Assembly: GCA_050942895.1 (NCBI GenBank)
Contig: JBMNOE010000003.1
Span: 1 to 64,000 of the forward strand
Source: JBNRMR01 sp050942895
GTDB taxonomy: Bacteria; Bacillota; Clostridia; Christensenellales; UBA1750
DNA: 64,000 bases
Direction: 5' to 3'
The translations under genes were made by a program, and so were the position numbers. A model generated the notes under the pieces. It ran no database searches and was not told the origin of the DNA. It worked only from the letters and a program-made list of their open reading frames with translations. Below, one piece after another: positions 17,698 through 25,846 of this stretch. Within the stretch, counting starts at the first letter, position 1; the number at the start of each line of letters is the position of its first letter.

Positions 17698-19614
17698 TTA
17701 AATGCTCCTGGCGACGGCGTTTCCTCCCCAAATGGCATTCAGCACCTGCGAAGGCTCTTTGGCATCGCCGACGACATAGTGCTCATAGCCCAGCTTTTTG
17801 ATTATATCCACAATGCCCGTGTTGCTGCTGGTGCCAACGGCGATAACCACCGCGTCAAAGGGCAGATTGCGCCTGCTGTCATCTTTTTCAACGGTGATAA
17901 AGCCATCGCCGATCTCGACGCATTTTGTGCCGGTGTGGACCTTGACGGCGTTCTCCTTGATTATGCTCAGCACATAGGGCCGTATGTACACCTCCAGCTC
18001 CTCGCCGATCTCATCCTTCATCTCGATGACCTCCACCTTTTTTCCTTGAAAGCTGAGTATCTCCATGGCCTCAAGGCCGATCAGCCCTCCGCCGATGACC
18101 GCCACATGCTCCGCTTTTATGAACTCCTTTGAAAGTATGATCGTTCTTGAATCATAGACATTCGGGCGGTCGATTCCGGGGATTTTGGGCTTTATCGGGT
18201 CTGCGCCGGTGGCGACTATGACCACATCAGGGTCAATTGCTTTTATCCGCTCCTCGGTGGCGGGGGTGTAAACCCTGATATCAACCCCTGCCCTTTGAGC
18301 GCGGTAGCCCATGTGAACGGCCGATTCGGCGAAAATCCCCTTATGGGGCGCTTTGCCGGCGTCGATGAACTGTCCCCCAAGGTTAACATCTCTTTCAAGG
18401 AGTATCACTTCGTGGCCGCGGGTTTGCGCCACTCTGGCGGCCTCAAGACCGGCAGGACCGCCGCCAATGACCAGCACCTTCTTTTTTTCTCGGGCCGGTT
18501 TTATGACTACCTCCCTTTCGTTGCCGGTGGCGGGGTTGAAAATGCAACTGTTGCCAAGGCCTTTGAACATCCTGCCGACGCAGCCCTGATTGCAGGCAAT
18601 GCAGCGGACGATGTCATCTGCCTGGCCCTCCATCGTCTTTTTGACGAAATCGGGATCGGCAAGCATGGGCCTGCCCAGCCCTATGAAATCAGCCATGTCT
18701 TTTTGGAGGATTTCCTCCGCAAGTTCAGGATGGGTGATCCTCCCCGCGACTATCATGGGGAGATTGGTGTGCTTTTTAATCTGTGAGGCGTTATATGCGT
18801 TCAGTTTTGGCGGGTAGTAGTAAGGGGGGACGGTGTATGCAAGGGCGTCGTAACAGCCTTGGGAGACGTCCAGCGCGTCAAGGCCGGCCTTGGCGTACAG
18901 CTTCGCCGCTTCGATGGCATCCTTAAGCTCTATGCCGCCCTCCACATGCTCGATGGCGCTCATGCGGAATATGACGGGGAAGTCGCTGCCGACATTGCTG
19001 CGTACGTTTTCGATCACCTCACAGCCGAAGCGGGCCCTGCCGTTAAGGTCGCCGCCATAGCGGTCTGTCCGCTTGTTTGTATAGGGGTTGAGGAACTGAT
19101 CTATCAGATAGCCATGGGCGCCATGGATTTCAACTGCGTCAAAGCCGGCTTGCACGGCCCTCCTTGCGGCATCGCCATAGCTCTTGATGATCTCGGGAAC
19201 TTCATCCGCCGTCATAGCCTTGGGTTCTTCACCGATAAATGCGCAGGTGACCGCGGACGGTGCGACGGGCTGGCCGCCGAAGGGCTTTCCGGAGGTCTGC
19301 CTGCCGCCGTGCCAAAGCTGAATGCAGGCGATGCCGCCGGCGCTTTTTATGGCCGCAGCCAGTTTGGCAAGGCAGGGGATGAAGCGGTCGTCATATATGC
19401 CTAAAATTGTTGGGGACTTTGATGTGAAATGAACGGCGGCAATCTCGACTATGTTCATGGCGCAGCCGCCCATAACCCTGCGCACATGGTAGTCGATGAG
19501 CCTTTCCATGGGATGTTCTTCCTCCACATAGCCGGAGCCCATCGGCGGGAAAACAGAGCGGTTTTTAAGGGTGAGATTTCCTATTTTTCCTGGGGAGAGA
19601 AATTTTTCATACAT
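17698..19614 (-). CDS. NADH:flavin oxidoreductase, 2-enoate reductase / 2,4-dienoyl-CoA reductase type
   Basis: This 638-residue three-domain flavoenzyme begins with an old-yellow-enzyme FMN barrel (about 1-340: PPMGSGYVEEEHP, IQLWHGGRQTSG, EIHGAHGYLIDQFLNPYTNKRTDRYGG, FIGLGRPMLADPDF). A 4Fe-4S cysteine cluster follows (IACNQGCVGRMF with the downstream Cys of NSCIFNP). Last are FAD and NAD(P) dinucleotide domains (VLVIGGGPAGLEAARVA; VAVIGGGLIGLEAMEIL). The family reduces activated double bonds (2-enoates, dienoyl-CoA, bile-acid intermediates) with NAD(P)H. AAGGAGA precedes the ATG. It is monocistronic with its own terminator, so the substrate is undetermined. Confidence 0.92.
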   Translation of the reverse strand: MYEKFLSPGKIGNLTLKNRSVFPPMGSGYVEEEHPMERLIDYHVRRVMGGCAMNIVEIAAVHFTSKSPTILGIYDDRFIPCLAKLAAAIKSAGGIACIQLWHGGRQTSGKPFGGQPVAPSAVTCAFIGEEPKAMTADEVPEIIKSYGDAARRAVQAGFDAVEIHGAHGYLIDQFLNPYTNKRTDRYGGDLNGRARFGCEVIENVRSNVGSDFPVIFRMSAIEHVEGGIELKDAIEAAKLYAKAGLDALDVSQGCYDALAYTVPPYYYPPKLNAYNASQIKKHTNLPMIVAGRITHPELAEEILQKDMADFIGLGRPMLADPDFVKKTMEGQADDIVRCIACNQGCVGRMFKGLGNSCIFNPATGNEREVVIKPAREKKKVLVIGGGPAGLEAARVAQTRGHEVILLERDVNLGGQFIDAGKAPHKGIFAESAVHMGYRAQRAGVDIRVYTPATEERIKAIDPDVVIVATGADPIKPKIPGIDRPNVYDSRTIILSKEFIKAEHVAVIGGGLIGLEAMEILSFQGKKVEVIEMKDEIGEELEVYIRPYVLSIIKENAVKVHTGTKCVEIGDGFITVEKDDSRRNLPFDAVVIAVGTSSNTGIVDIIKKLGYEHYVVGDAKEPSQVLNAIWGGNAVARSI

Positions 19615-19952
19615 ACTGAGTCTCCTTGTTGTCAGATTCTGTATTATAGTTTGTTCACATTTCCTATATTTATGTTTGCTGATAAATATTTTTGCATCTT
19701 TACTATAATTATTGCCTTCGACAAAATCCGAGCTAATGTTTATATGAACTTTACTTGCACTACTGAAGATGATATAATATGTTTAGCATTTTCGAAGAAA
19801 ACTGCGGGTCGGCGGGTAATATCCATCGTTTGCACGCCGACAAACACAATATAATATGTTTAGCATTTTTGAAGAAAACTGCGGGTTGGCGGGCCCGAAG
19901 GAAAAGCCGCTAACAAACACAATATAATATCTCCAAAAGGGAGTGTAGTAAG
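19615..19952. repeat. Imperfect direct repeats in the rpiB upstream region
   Basis: Two 45-bp copies (19772-19816 and 19849-19893) differ at two positions and are 77 bp apart. Each begins ATATAATATGTTTAGCATTTT. A third, truncated copy (about 19914-19930) keeps only the ACAAACACAATATAATAT end. Every copy contains TATAAT, so each could supply a -10 element. For the first, TTTACT at 19750-19755 lies 17 bp upstream. No protein-coding function is apparent in the 338-bp gap. Confidence 0.65.
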
Positions 19953-20402
19953 ATGATAGCAATTGCAAGTGATCACCATGGAATTGAAATGAAAAAAGCC
20001 ATAATTGAATTTCTTGCCGGCAAGGATATCAAGGCCGTGGATTGCGGCTCCCACAGCCCGGAGATGTCGGAATATCCTATATACATTCAAAAAGCCTGCC
20101 TGATGGTGGCAAGGGGCGAGTGCGAAAGGGCGATAGTCCTATGCGGGACTGGCATTGGCGCGTCCATAGTGGCCAACAAGGTGAAAGGCATCCGCTGCGC
20201 GCTTTGCTCCGATCTGATGACCGCAAGGCTCACCAGAATGCACAACGACACGAATGTTCTGGCCATGGGCGCGGATATAATCGCCGTGCCGTATGCCCTT
20301 GAGCTGGTCTCGGCGTGGCTGGGGACGGAGTTCTCCGGCGGGCGTCATGCCAGGCGTGTGGAGATGATATCCAAAATTGAAAACGGGGAAATTCTGGAAT
20401 AG
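19953..20402 (+). CDS. rpiB: Ribose-5-phosphate isomerase B
   Basis: This 149-residue RpiB/LacAB-family sugar-phosphate isomerase interconverts ribose 5-phosphate and ribulose 5-phosphate. Visible motifs are IASDHHGIEMKK at the N-terminus, the catalytic Cys in LCGTGIGASIVANK, and RMHNDTNVLAMGADII with the conserved His. Length matches RpiB (about 145-150). The SD is GGGAG with a rather long spacing to the ATG. It pairs with upp 57 nt downstream, an arrangement common in Bacillota. A LacAB-type isomerase is the alternative, but the motifs and context favour rpiB. Confidence 0.92.
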   Translation: MIAIASDHHGIEMKKAIIEFLAGKDIKAVDCGSHSPEMSEYPIYIQKACLMVARGECERAIVLCGTGIGASIVANKVKGIRCALCSDLMTARLTRMHNDTNVLAMGADIIAVPYALELVSAWLGTEFSGGRHARRVEMISKIENGEILE

Positions 20403-20459
20403 CAAAGATAGAAAAGATAAAAAGAAAAAGAGAATAGAAAGTGATTATGGAGGATTTTG

Positions 20460-21092
20460 ATGGGAAAAGTATGCGTGATTGACCACCCGCTGATTCAGCA
20501 TAAGCTTACGCTTATGAGGGACAAGAACACCTGCACGAAGGAATTCAGGGAGCTGTTGGACGAGATATCAATGCTGATGGCGTATGAGGTGACAAGGGAT
20601 CTGGCGCTGCGGCCCACGAGGGTGGAAACGCCGCTGACAATGTCGGATGGGGCGCAAATTGCAGTTAAGATAGGCGTTATCCCCATTTTAAGGGCAGGGC
20701 TGGGCATGGTGGACGGATTTGTCAGGTTGGTGCCAAACGCAAAGATCGGCCATATCGGCATATATCGGGATCCGGAGACATTGATGCCGGTGGAGTACTA
20801 CTGCAAGTTGCCTACTGACTCACAGGAGCGCGAGTTTTTGGTTGTTGATCCCATGCTGGCAACGGGTGCAAGCGCATCTGCGGCCATCACATTCCTGAGG
20901 GAAAGAGGCTGCAAAAGCAACAACGTTAAGCTGGTTAATCTTGTCGGCTGTCCCGAAGGCATAAAGAAAGTGCAGAAAGATCATCCCGACGTGGATATTT
21001 TCTTGGCGTCGATTGACTCTCATCTCAACGAACATGGCTATATAATCCCCGGCCTGGGCGATGCGGGCGACCGTATTTTCGGCACAAAGTGA
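20460..21092 (+). CDS. upp: Uracil phosphoribosyltransferase
   Basis: This 210-residue type I phosphoribosyltransferase makes UMP from uracil and PRPP (pyrimidine salvage). The PRPP loop is LVVDPMLATGASASAAI, and the C-terminal uracil-binding segment reads GYIIPGLGDAGDRIFGT. The start is the ATG at 20460, preceded by GGAGG with a 6-nt gap. The TTG three bases earlier is not needed. It lies downstream of rpiB and is probably co-transcribed with it. Confidence 0.96.
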   Translation: MGKVCVIDHPLIQHKLTLMRDKNTCTKEFRELLDEISMLMAYEVTRDLALRPTRVETPLTMSDGAQIAVKIGVIPILRAGLGMVDGFVRLVPNAKIGHIGIYRDPETLMPVEYYCKLPTDSQEREFLVVDPMLATGASASAAITFLRERGCKSNNVKLVNLVGCPEGIKKVQKDHPDVDIFLASIDSHLNEHGYIIPGLGDAGDRIFGTK

Positions 21093-21192
21093 TAAGTTAA
21101 ACAAAGGGCGCGAAAAAATTCATGTTACGCTAAATAGCGGTATACAAGCCTTTGTTGGCATAAAAAAGATATAAAAAATTATTATGGCAAGC

Positions 21193-21226
21193 ATAAGCAG
21201 TTGTGAGTTTTCTTATAACTGCTTAT
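21193..21226. promoter_or_regulatory. Inverted repeat upstream of gdhA
   Basis: ATAAGCAGTT (21193-21202) and AACTGCTTAT (21217-21226) are a perfect 10-bp inverted repeat separated by 14 bp. TATACT at 21231-21236 directly follows and could be the -10 element of gdhA. Symmetry and position suggest an operator; no T-run follows, which argues against a terminator. Confidence 0.45.
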
Positions 21227-21273
21227 ATGTTATACTGCTTTTTAAGAAAATATCATTTGTAAGGAGGGAGAAA

Positions 21274-22617
21274 ATGTTAAAGAGCCAGTACCTTTCGCAG
21301 CTATATGCGCGGGTTCAAAAGCGCAACCATGCAGAGCCGGAATTTCACCAGGCAGTTTTTGAAGTGCTTGAGTCCCTTGAGCCGGTGTTGGAAATCAGGC
21401 CGGAGCTGATCGATCTGGGCATTATGGAAATGCTTGTGGAGCCGGAGCGGATAATCATGTTTCGAGTGCCTTGGGTGGATGACGCCGGCAAGGTTCAAGT
21501 GAACCGGGGCTTTCGCGTTCAGTTCAGCAGCGCCATCGGCCCGTACAAGGGCGGCCTGCGTTTTCATCCCTCCGTTAATCAGAGTATTATAAAGTTTCTT
21601 GGGTTTGAGCAGACCTTTAAAAACTCTCTCACGGGCCTGCCCATCGGCGGCGGCAAAGGCGGCAGCGATTTCGACCCCAAGGGCAAGTCCGACGGTGAAG
21701 TCATGCGCTTTTGTCAGAGTTTTATGCAGGAACTTTCCAAATATGTGGGCCAGAATATGGACTGCCCGGCGGGGGATATCGGCGTGGGCGCAAGAGAAAT
21801 CGGGTACATGTTCGGCCAATATAAAAAGCTGTACGGCTACGAGTCCGGCGTTTTAACCGGCAAGGGATTGACATACGGAGGCTCATTGGGCCGCAAAGAG
21901 GCCACCGGTTACGGTCTTTTATACTTCACCGAGGCCATGCTTAAGGGCGCGGGGGAAACAGCTGCGGGCAAGACCATGGTCATTTCCGGCTCGGGCAATG
22001 TGGCGATATACGCGGCGCAAAAAGCCGCTGAGATGGGCGCAAGGGTGGTGGCCATGTCCGATTCGGGCGGATATATCCACGATGAGCGAGGCATTGATGT
22101 CGAGATCGTGAAGAAGATCAAAGAAATTGAGCGGGGGCGCATCAGCGAATACCCCAGGCGCCGTCCCGGTGCGGCCTACAGCGAAGGTTGCGCCGGAATA
22201 TGGAATATACCCTGCGACATTGCTCTGCCATGCGCCACCCAAAACGAGCTTGACGAAAAGACCGCCAAAACGCTGGTGGAAAATGGCTGCATCGCAGTGG
22301 CAGAGGGTGCGAACATGCCCTGCACAATAGGAGCAACGAAATTCTTACTTAAAAACGGAGTTTTATACGGCCCGGCAAAAGCGGCAAACGCCGGCGGCGT
22401 GGCAGTTTCCGCCCTTGAGATGAGCCAAAACTCAATGCGCATCAGTTGGCCGTTTGATGAGGTGGATACGAAGCTTAAGGCAATAATGGAGAATATCTAC
22501 GCAAGCGCCAGCGCTACTGCCAGGGAGTTCGGCATGGAGGGAAACCTGGTGGCAGGCGCAAACATAGCAGGCTTTTTGAAGGTGGCGGAGTCCATGAAGG
22601 CTCACGGCGTGGTGTAG
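21274..22617 (+). CDS. gdhA: Glutamate dehydrogenase (NADP-type)
   Basis: This 447-residue hexameric-type glutamate dehydrogenase interconverts 2-oxoglutarate plus ammonia and glutamate. It contains GPYKGGLRFHPSVN, the active-site loop LPIGGGKGGSDFDPKGKSD, PAGDIGVGAREIGYMFGQYKK, and a nucleotide-binding stretch (KTMVISGSGNVAIYAAQKA). Length and motifs fit the NADP-dependent, assimilatory class. The ATG at 21274 has a near-perfect AAGGAGGGAG; the open frame upstream (from 21184) is not needed. It is preceded by an inverted repeat that may regulate it. Confidence 0.96.
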   Translation: MLKSQYLSQLYARVQKRNHAEPEFHQAVFEVLESLEPVLEIRPELIDLGIMEMLVEPERIIMFRVPWVDDAGKVQVNRGFRVQFSSAIGPYKGGLRFHPSVNQSIIKFLGFEQTFKNSLTGLPIGGGKGGSDFDPKGKSDGEVMRFCQSFMQELSKYVGQNMDCPAGDIGVGAREIGYMFGQYKKLYGYESGVLTGKGLTYGGSLGRKEATGYGLLYFTEAMLKGAGETAAGKTMVISGSGNVAIYAAQKAAEMGARVVAMSDSGGYIHDERGIDVEIVKKIKEIERGRISEYPRRRPGAAYSEGCAGIWNIPCDIALPCATQNELDEKTAKTLVENGCIAVAEGANMPCTIGATKFLLKNGVLYGPAKAANAGGVAVSALEMSQNSMRISWPFDEVDTKLKAIMENIYASASATAREFGMEGNLVAGANIAGFLKVAESMKAHGVV

Positions 22618-22645
22618 TTTTAGCCGTAAACAGGCAAATTATATG

Positions 22646-22674
22646 CAGGCCTCTGTCTTTTGGCGGAGGTCTTT
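22646..22674 (+). terminator. Possible terminator after gdhA
   Basis: GGCCTCTG and CGGAGGTC form a short stem followed by TTTCTT, 30 bases after the gdhA stop and just before the SD of the next gene. It is weak and could act as an attenuator rather than a full stop. Confidence 0.4.
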
Positions 22675-22690
22675 CTTAAGGAGGAAAAGC

Positions 22691-23182
22691 ATGGAGGAAA
22701 AAATTTTCAGAGAAATGCGCCTTTCAAAGCGCAAGGCTTCGGATGCTGAGGCGGAAAGGTTGCTGTCGGAAGGCGTCTGGGGCGTTCTGGCGGTATTGGG
22801 CGACGGCGGATATCCCTATGCTGTGCCGCTGAACTACGCCTACGAAAATGGACGCATATATTTCCACTGCGCCAAAGAGGGTCACAAGACGGACGCTATC
22901 GCCGAAAATGAAAAGCTGTCATTTTGCGTGGTAGAATGCGCAAATGTGATGCCGAAGGAGTTCACCAGCCTTTACAGAAGCGTGATAGCATTTGGAAAGG
23001 GCAGAGTGATCGAAGATGAAGGGGAAAGGCTGAGGGCGATCAGGCTGATCAATGCCAAATATTCCCCCGGTCTTGAGGAAGAAGGCGAGGAGGTCATAAA
23101 AAGGACATGGCGCAGGTTTGACATCGTTGAGATCAAGGTGGAGCATATGACATGCAAGGAAAACAACGTTAAAAATGAATAG
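22691..23182 (+). CDS. Pyridoxamine 5'-phosphate oxidase-fold flavoprotein (NimA/NimC-like)
   Basis: This 163-residue split-barrel flavin-binding protein shows the landmarks GYPYAVPLNYAYENGRIYFHCAKEGHKTDAI and SFCVVE, typical of the NimA-related branch. Some of these reduce nitro compounds; many have unknown roles. I use the ATG at 22691 with AAGGAGG seven bases upstream rather than an upstream in-frame start. It lies between gdhA and a zinc-ribbon regulator on the same strand. The substrate is unknown. Confidence 0.85.
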   Translation: MEEKIFREMRLSKRKASDAEAERLLSEGVWGVLAVLGDGGYPYAVPLNYAYENGRIYFHCAKEGHKTDAIAENEKLSFCVVECANVMPKEFTSLYRSVIAFGKGRVIEDEGERLRAIRLINAKYSPGLEEEGEEVIKRTWRRFDIVEIKVEHMTCKENNVKNE

Positions 23183-23274
23183 GCGGACTAGCAACAAAAG
23201 GTTGCTTTTCTATTTTGCGCTTTAAGATTATACTTATTATGTGGGTTGTCGGCATTAAAAAGGGAGGCGCAAAT

Positions 23275-23721
23275 ATGGAATGCAAAGACGTTTTGGCGGA
23301 ACTGCGGAAGCAAAAAGGATTGACTCAGGAGGAGATGGCCCGGCGATTTTTTGTTACGCGTCAGGCAGTCAGTAGATGGGAAACAGGGGAGACAACCCCC
23401 GGCATTGACACGCTTAAGCTGATTTCAAAGGAGTTTTCTGTATCGATCAATACGCTGTTGGGATCACCGCAGCGGCTTTTCTGCCAATGCTGCGGGATGC
23501 CGATGCAGGACAGCGATATCAGCCGGGAGCCGGCCGGGGCGTTCAACGAAGACTATTGCAAATGGTGCTATTCCCAGGGCAAGATGGTCTATGGCTCCAT
23601 GGAGGAGCTGCTGGACTTTCTGGCGCCTCATCTGGCGTCGATGCACGGCATGGATGCGGGAGAGGTCAGAAAACCCCTTGAGGAGCAGCTCAAGGGACTG
23701 AAAAATTGGCGGGAGGAGTAA
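23275..23721 (+). CDS. XRE-type helix-turn-helix protein fused to a C-terminal zinc ribbon
   Basis: This is a 148-residue protein. Residues 4-60 are a classical XRE/Cro helix-turn-helix (LRKQKGLTQEEMARRFFVTRQAVSRWETGETTPGIDTLKLISKEF). Residues about 64-145 contain CQCCGMPM and CKWCYSQG, two CxxC pairs of a putative zinc-ribbon domain, then a helical tail. The ATG at 23275 follows AGGGAGG. It may sense metal, redox or a small ligand; the target is unknown. A terminator overlaps its stop codon. Confidence 0.85.
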   Translation: MECKDVLAELRKQKGLTQEEMARRFFVTRQAVSRWETGETTPGIDTLKLISKEFSVSINTLLGSPQRLFCQCCGMPMQDSDISREPAGAFNEDYCKWCYSQGKMVYGSMEELLDFLAPHLASMHGMDAGEVRKPLEEQLKGLKNWREE

Positions 23722-23736
23722 TCTTCCCTCTTTTTT
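23711..23736 (+). terminator. Intrinsic terminator overlapping the regulator stop codon
   Basis: GGGAGGA and TCTTCCC form a 7-bp stem (one G-U) with a 4-nt loop, followed by TTTTTT. Confidence 0.7.
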
Positions 23737-23777
23737 ATTTTTTTACTCTTCGGATGTTTTATATATAAGCTATTTGT

Positions 23778-23806
23778 TTGACAAAGGCTTTTTGATGAAT
23801 TATAAT
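23778..23806 (+). promoter_or_regulatory. Consensus sigma-A promoter of tRNA-Leu
   Basis: TTGACA (23778-23783) and TATAAT (23801-23806) are separated by exactly 17 bp, a perfect consensus promoter placed about 67 bases before the tRNA. Confidence 0.9.
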
Positions 23807-23872
23807 GGCATGTGGCGGCGATATAAAGGTATTTCCGTGCATTCAACAGACCAAAAGAAAAGCAAACCAAAA

Positions 23873-23956
23873 GCAGGTGTGGCGGAATGGCAGACGCGCT
23901 AGACTTAGGATCTAGTGTCGCAAGACGTGGGAGTTCAAGTCTCTTCACCTGCACCA
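23873..23956 (+). tRNA. tRNA-Leu (UAG anticodon)
   Basis: This 84-nt cloverleaf has a long variable arm, as expected for leucine. The acceptor arms GCAGGTG (23873-23879) and CACCTGC (23946-23952) pair perfectly, followed by A and an encoded CCA. The D-arm region contains GGCAGACGC, the anticodon loop is CTTAGGA (anticodon TAG, reads CUN codons), and the T arm contains GTTCAAGTC. A perfect promoter precedes it and a terminator follows within a few bases. Confidence 0.95.
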
Positions 23957-23957
23957 G

Positions 23958-24002
23958 AAGGACACACCTTTTTCGTTAAGGGAAAAGGTATGTCCTTTTT
24001 TA
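23958..24002 (+). terminator. Intrinsic terminator of tRNA-Leu
   Basis: AAGGACACACCTTTTTC pairs imperfectly with GGAAAAGGTATGTCCTT, followed by TTTTTA, starting two bases after the tRNA CCA end. Confidence 0.85.
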
Positions 24003-24033
24003 TGTAGGAAAGCATGATATTATATAGTCAAGG

Positions 24034-24049
24034 CTATTCAATCGAATAG
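24034..24049. promoter_or_regulatory. Small inverted repeat upstream of the AT-rich orphan gene
   Basis: CTATTC-AATC-GAATAG is a perfect 6-bp inverted repeat with a 4-bp spacer, 31 bases before the GTG start at 24080. It is operator-like by symmetry and position only. Confidence 0.3.
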
Positions 24050-24079
24050 AAAAACCCGTGTTTATGGAGGGTAATAATA

Positions 24080-24658
24080 GTGGAAAAGGCAAAAGAATAT
24101 CTTCATGAGACTTCAAGGCCTGTAGGAAGAAGGAGCTCTGTTCGTTATGGCAATTGTACTCGGTTTATTAAAGCGGAGGAACAAGCAAAATTAGAGCCTA
24201 TAGATGTTTCAGTCATTATTAAGCACACCGTTGAATTCTTAGGGTTATTGAATATGAATTTAGATGAAAGATTCAATCCAAAACAAGATGAAGATATAGA
24301 TTCTATATCTTCAATAAAGAGTCTATATGAGAAAATTAAACAAGAAAACTCTCTTGCTGATAAGCGTGATATTGTTTGGATGAAGTTTACAAGAGATGGA
24401 TTTTTAGGCGTTGTCGCTACCAGTAATGATATAAACTTTGATATGCCTCCTTCAAAAGACGAGTATAATAATAAGCATAGTACTTCTGGAATTATCATTC
24501 ATAACTTAGGAAAAACATGGGATGAGGATTTTGTGTTAATATTCCCACTGCGAAAGATTCCTGCGGATCTAAAAAGAGGAGATGTTGAAAGAGGAATTGG
24601 AAACTATTTAATTAAAAAAGGAGTTCCCATTCTGGATTTCTTTTCGCATAGATATTGA
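24080..24658 (+). CDS. Hypothetical protein, AT-rich orphan
   Basis: This is a 192-residue soluble protein I do not recognise, started at GTG with GGAGGG seven bases upstream. It has no signal peptide or membrane segment. An N-terminal basic stretch is followed by an acidic middle and a C-terminal half (WMKFTRDGFLGVVATS ... GIIIHNLGKTWDEDFVLIFPLRKIP) that looks like a small alpha/beta domain. Its base composition is clearly richer in A and T than the flanking core genes, and it sits just behind a tRNA, both signs of lateral acquisition. Confidence 0.7.
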   Translation: MEKAKEYLHETSRPVGRRSSVRYGNCTRFIKAEEQAKLEPIDVSVIIKHTVEFLGLLNMNLDERFNPKQDEDIDSISSIKSLYEKIKQENSLADKRDIVWMKFTRDGFLGVVATSNDINFDMPPSKDEYNNKHSTSGIIIHNLGKTWDEDFVLIFPLRKIPADLKRGDVERGIGNYLIKKGVPILDFFSHRY

Positions 24659-24820
24659 TTTATATAAATTAGGAATTTATCGTTCAGGAGATATTCAAAA
24701 TTTTCATTTCGTTTTTTCAAAGGGTTGTAAAACATTCGCTATCAATTGATAAATTCCGTTGGCGGCGGGGCTTCTTATATAGTAGTATTGTGTTTCAAAG
24801 TTCTAATCGGAGGCTGGATA

Positions 24821-25594
24821 ATGAAAATTGAAATAAAGAAATTGACTATAGATTTATTAGATGATTGGTTAAGCTTTTTTGATAATGAAGCCTTTTCTGA
24901 TGATGATGATTGGCCGGGGTGTTATTGTATGCATTTCCACTGGAATGCGGGGCTTGACAGCAGGAATAATTGGGGCGCTTCTCTTGACCAAGTTTACAGA
25001 AAGACAGGAAAAGCCGATAATCGGGGACGTGCTATTCGTCTAATCAAAAACGGAACAATGCAAGGATATTTAGGGCAACACCGCGCAATTCGGGCACACC
25101 GTCTTTGTGGTTATTTTTGCGCAGCTCTATGTGCAAAAATGCTCGCAATAGCTCTGCTATTACTACACTTTTATTCTTGATTTGCACGAAAATCCCTCAC
25201 AAATCCGGCGCCTCCCACTTTGTGCGGTGCAGCCTTAGCTTACCATAATGTGAAGGTTGTCGGTTGGTGTAATGCTAATGATAAGCGCAAATACAATACA
25301 GTACTGAACAGTTTTTTCAATAATTTTGACAAAGAACGCAAGGTTAAATCCATTGTTTGCTTTACCGTTTCTTCAAAAGCGAGAGGAAAAGGCGTGGCTA
25401 CAAAGCTTCTTGAAAAAGTGTGCGCGGACGCCATTGAGGATGGATATGAATATATAGAAGCATATCCATTGTGTCACAATAAATATGGACCTGTTACCTT
25501 TCAGGGTTCTTTGGCAATGTTTGAAAAATTAGGTTTTAAAAAAAGTGGCCAAATAATAGACGACTGTTTTATTATGCGGAAGAATTTAATTTAG
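24821..25594 (+). pseudogene. GNAT acetyltransferase gene split by a miniature element
   Basis: Two fragments in the same frame, 24821-25073 and 25239-25594, belong to one gene. Removing the 161-bp insert and one copy of its 4-bp target duplication joins GYL directly to AYHNVKVVGWCNAN, giving an intact 202-residue protein. That protein has the GNAT acetyl-CoA loop SSKARGKGVATKLLEKV and the late motif SLAMFEKLGFKKSG. The ATG at 24821 has CGGAGG upstream. The insert adds an in-frame stop at 25178-25180, so full-length product is lost. The 3' part (ORF from 25220) has no good ribosome binding site and would lack the N-terminal domain. Substrate unknown. Confidence 0.85.
25074..25234. mobile_element. 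161-bp miniature inverted-repeat element (MITE), IS5-like target
   Basis: The terminal inverted repeats are GGCAACACCGCGCAA at the left and, read inward from the right, GGCTGCACCGCACAA (12 of 15 identical). The element is flanked by the direct duplication TTAG (25070-25073 and 25235-25238), which fits the YTAR target described for IS5-group elements. It encodes no transposase, so it would need one supplied in trans. The reading frame is restored exactly when the element and one TTAG are removed, which is the strongest support for the boundaries. Confidence 0.8.
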
Positions 25595-25673
25595 GTTTGA
25601 ATTTTTATCGACAATCAGCATGCGCATTATCATAAAATACGGACAAATTAATTGTAGTTTTGCCGACCGCAAG

Positions 25674-25713
25674 CCTGTCAGAGAAGCAGTTATTGCTTTG
25701 TCGACAGGTTTTT
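25674..25713 (+). terminator. Terminator after the split acetyltransferase
   Basis: CCTGTC (25674-25679) and GACAGG (25703-25708), with flanking AAG/TTT pairs extending the stem, are followed by TTTTTG. The loop is 23 nt and contains a further weak hairpin. Confidence 0.55.
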
Positions 25714-25846
25714 GTTATTGTATTATTGGGGTGGTTTCCATATTTTTCATTATTAACAAAGCGAACGGACTGTCTTTCATGTGCAGATGACGATTTTTGA
25801 AAAAACACTATAAAAAGAAATAAAAGTTTTTAAGGAGAGGTTTGCC

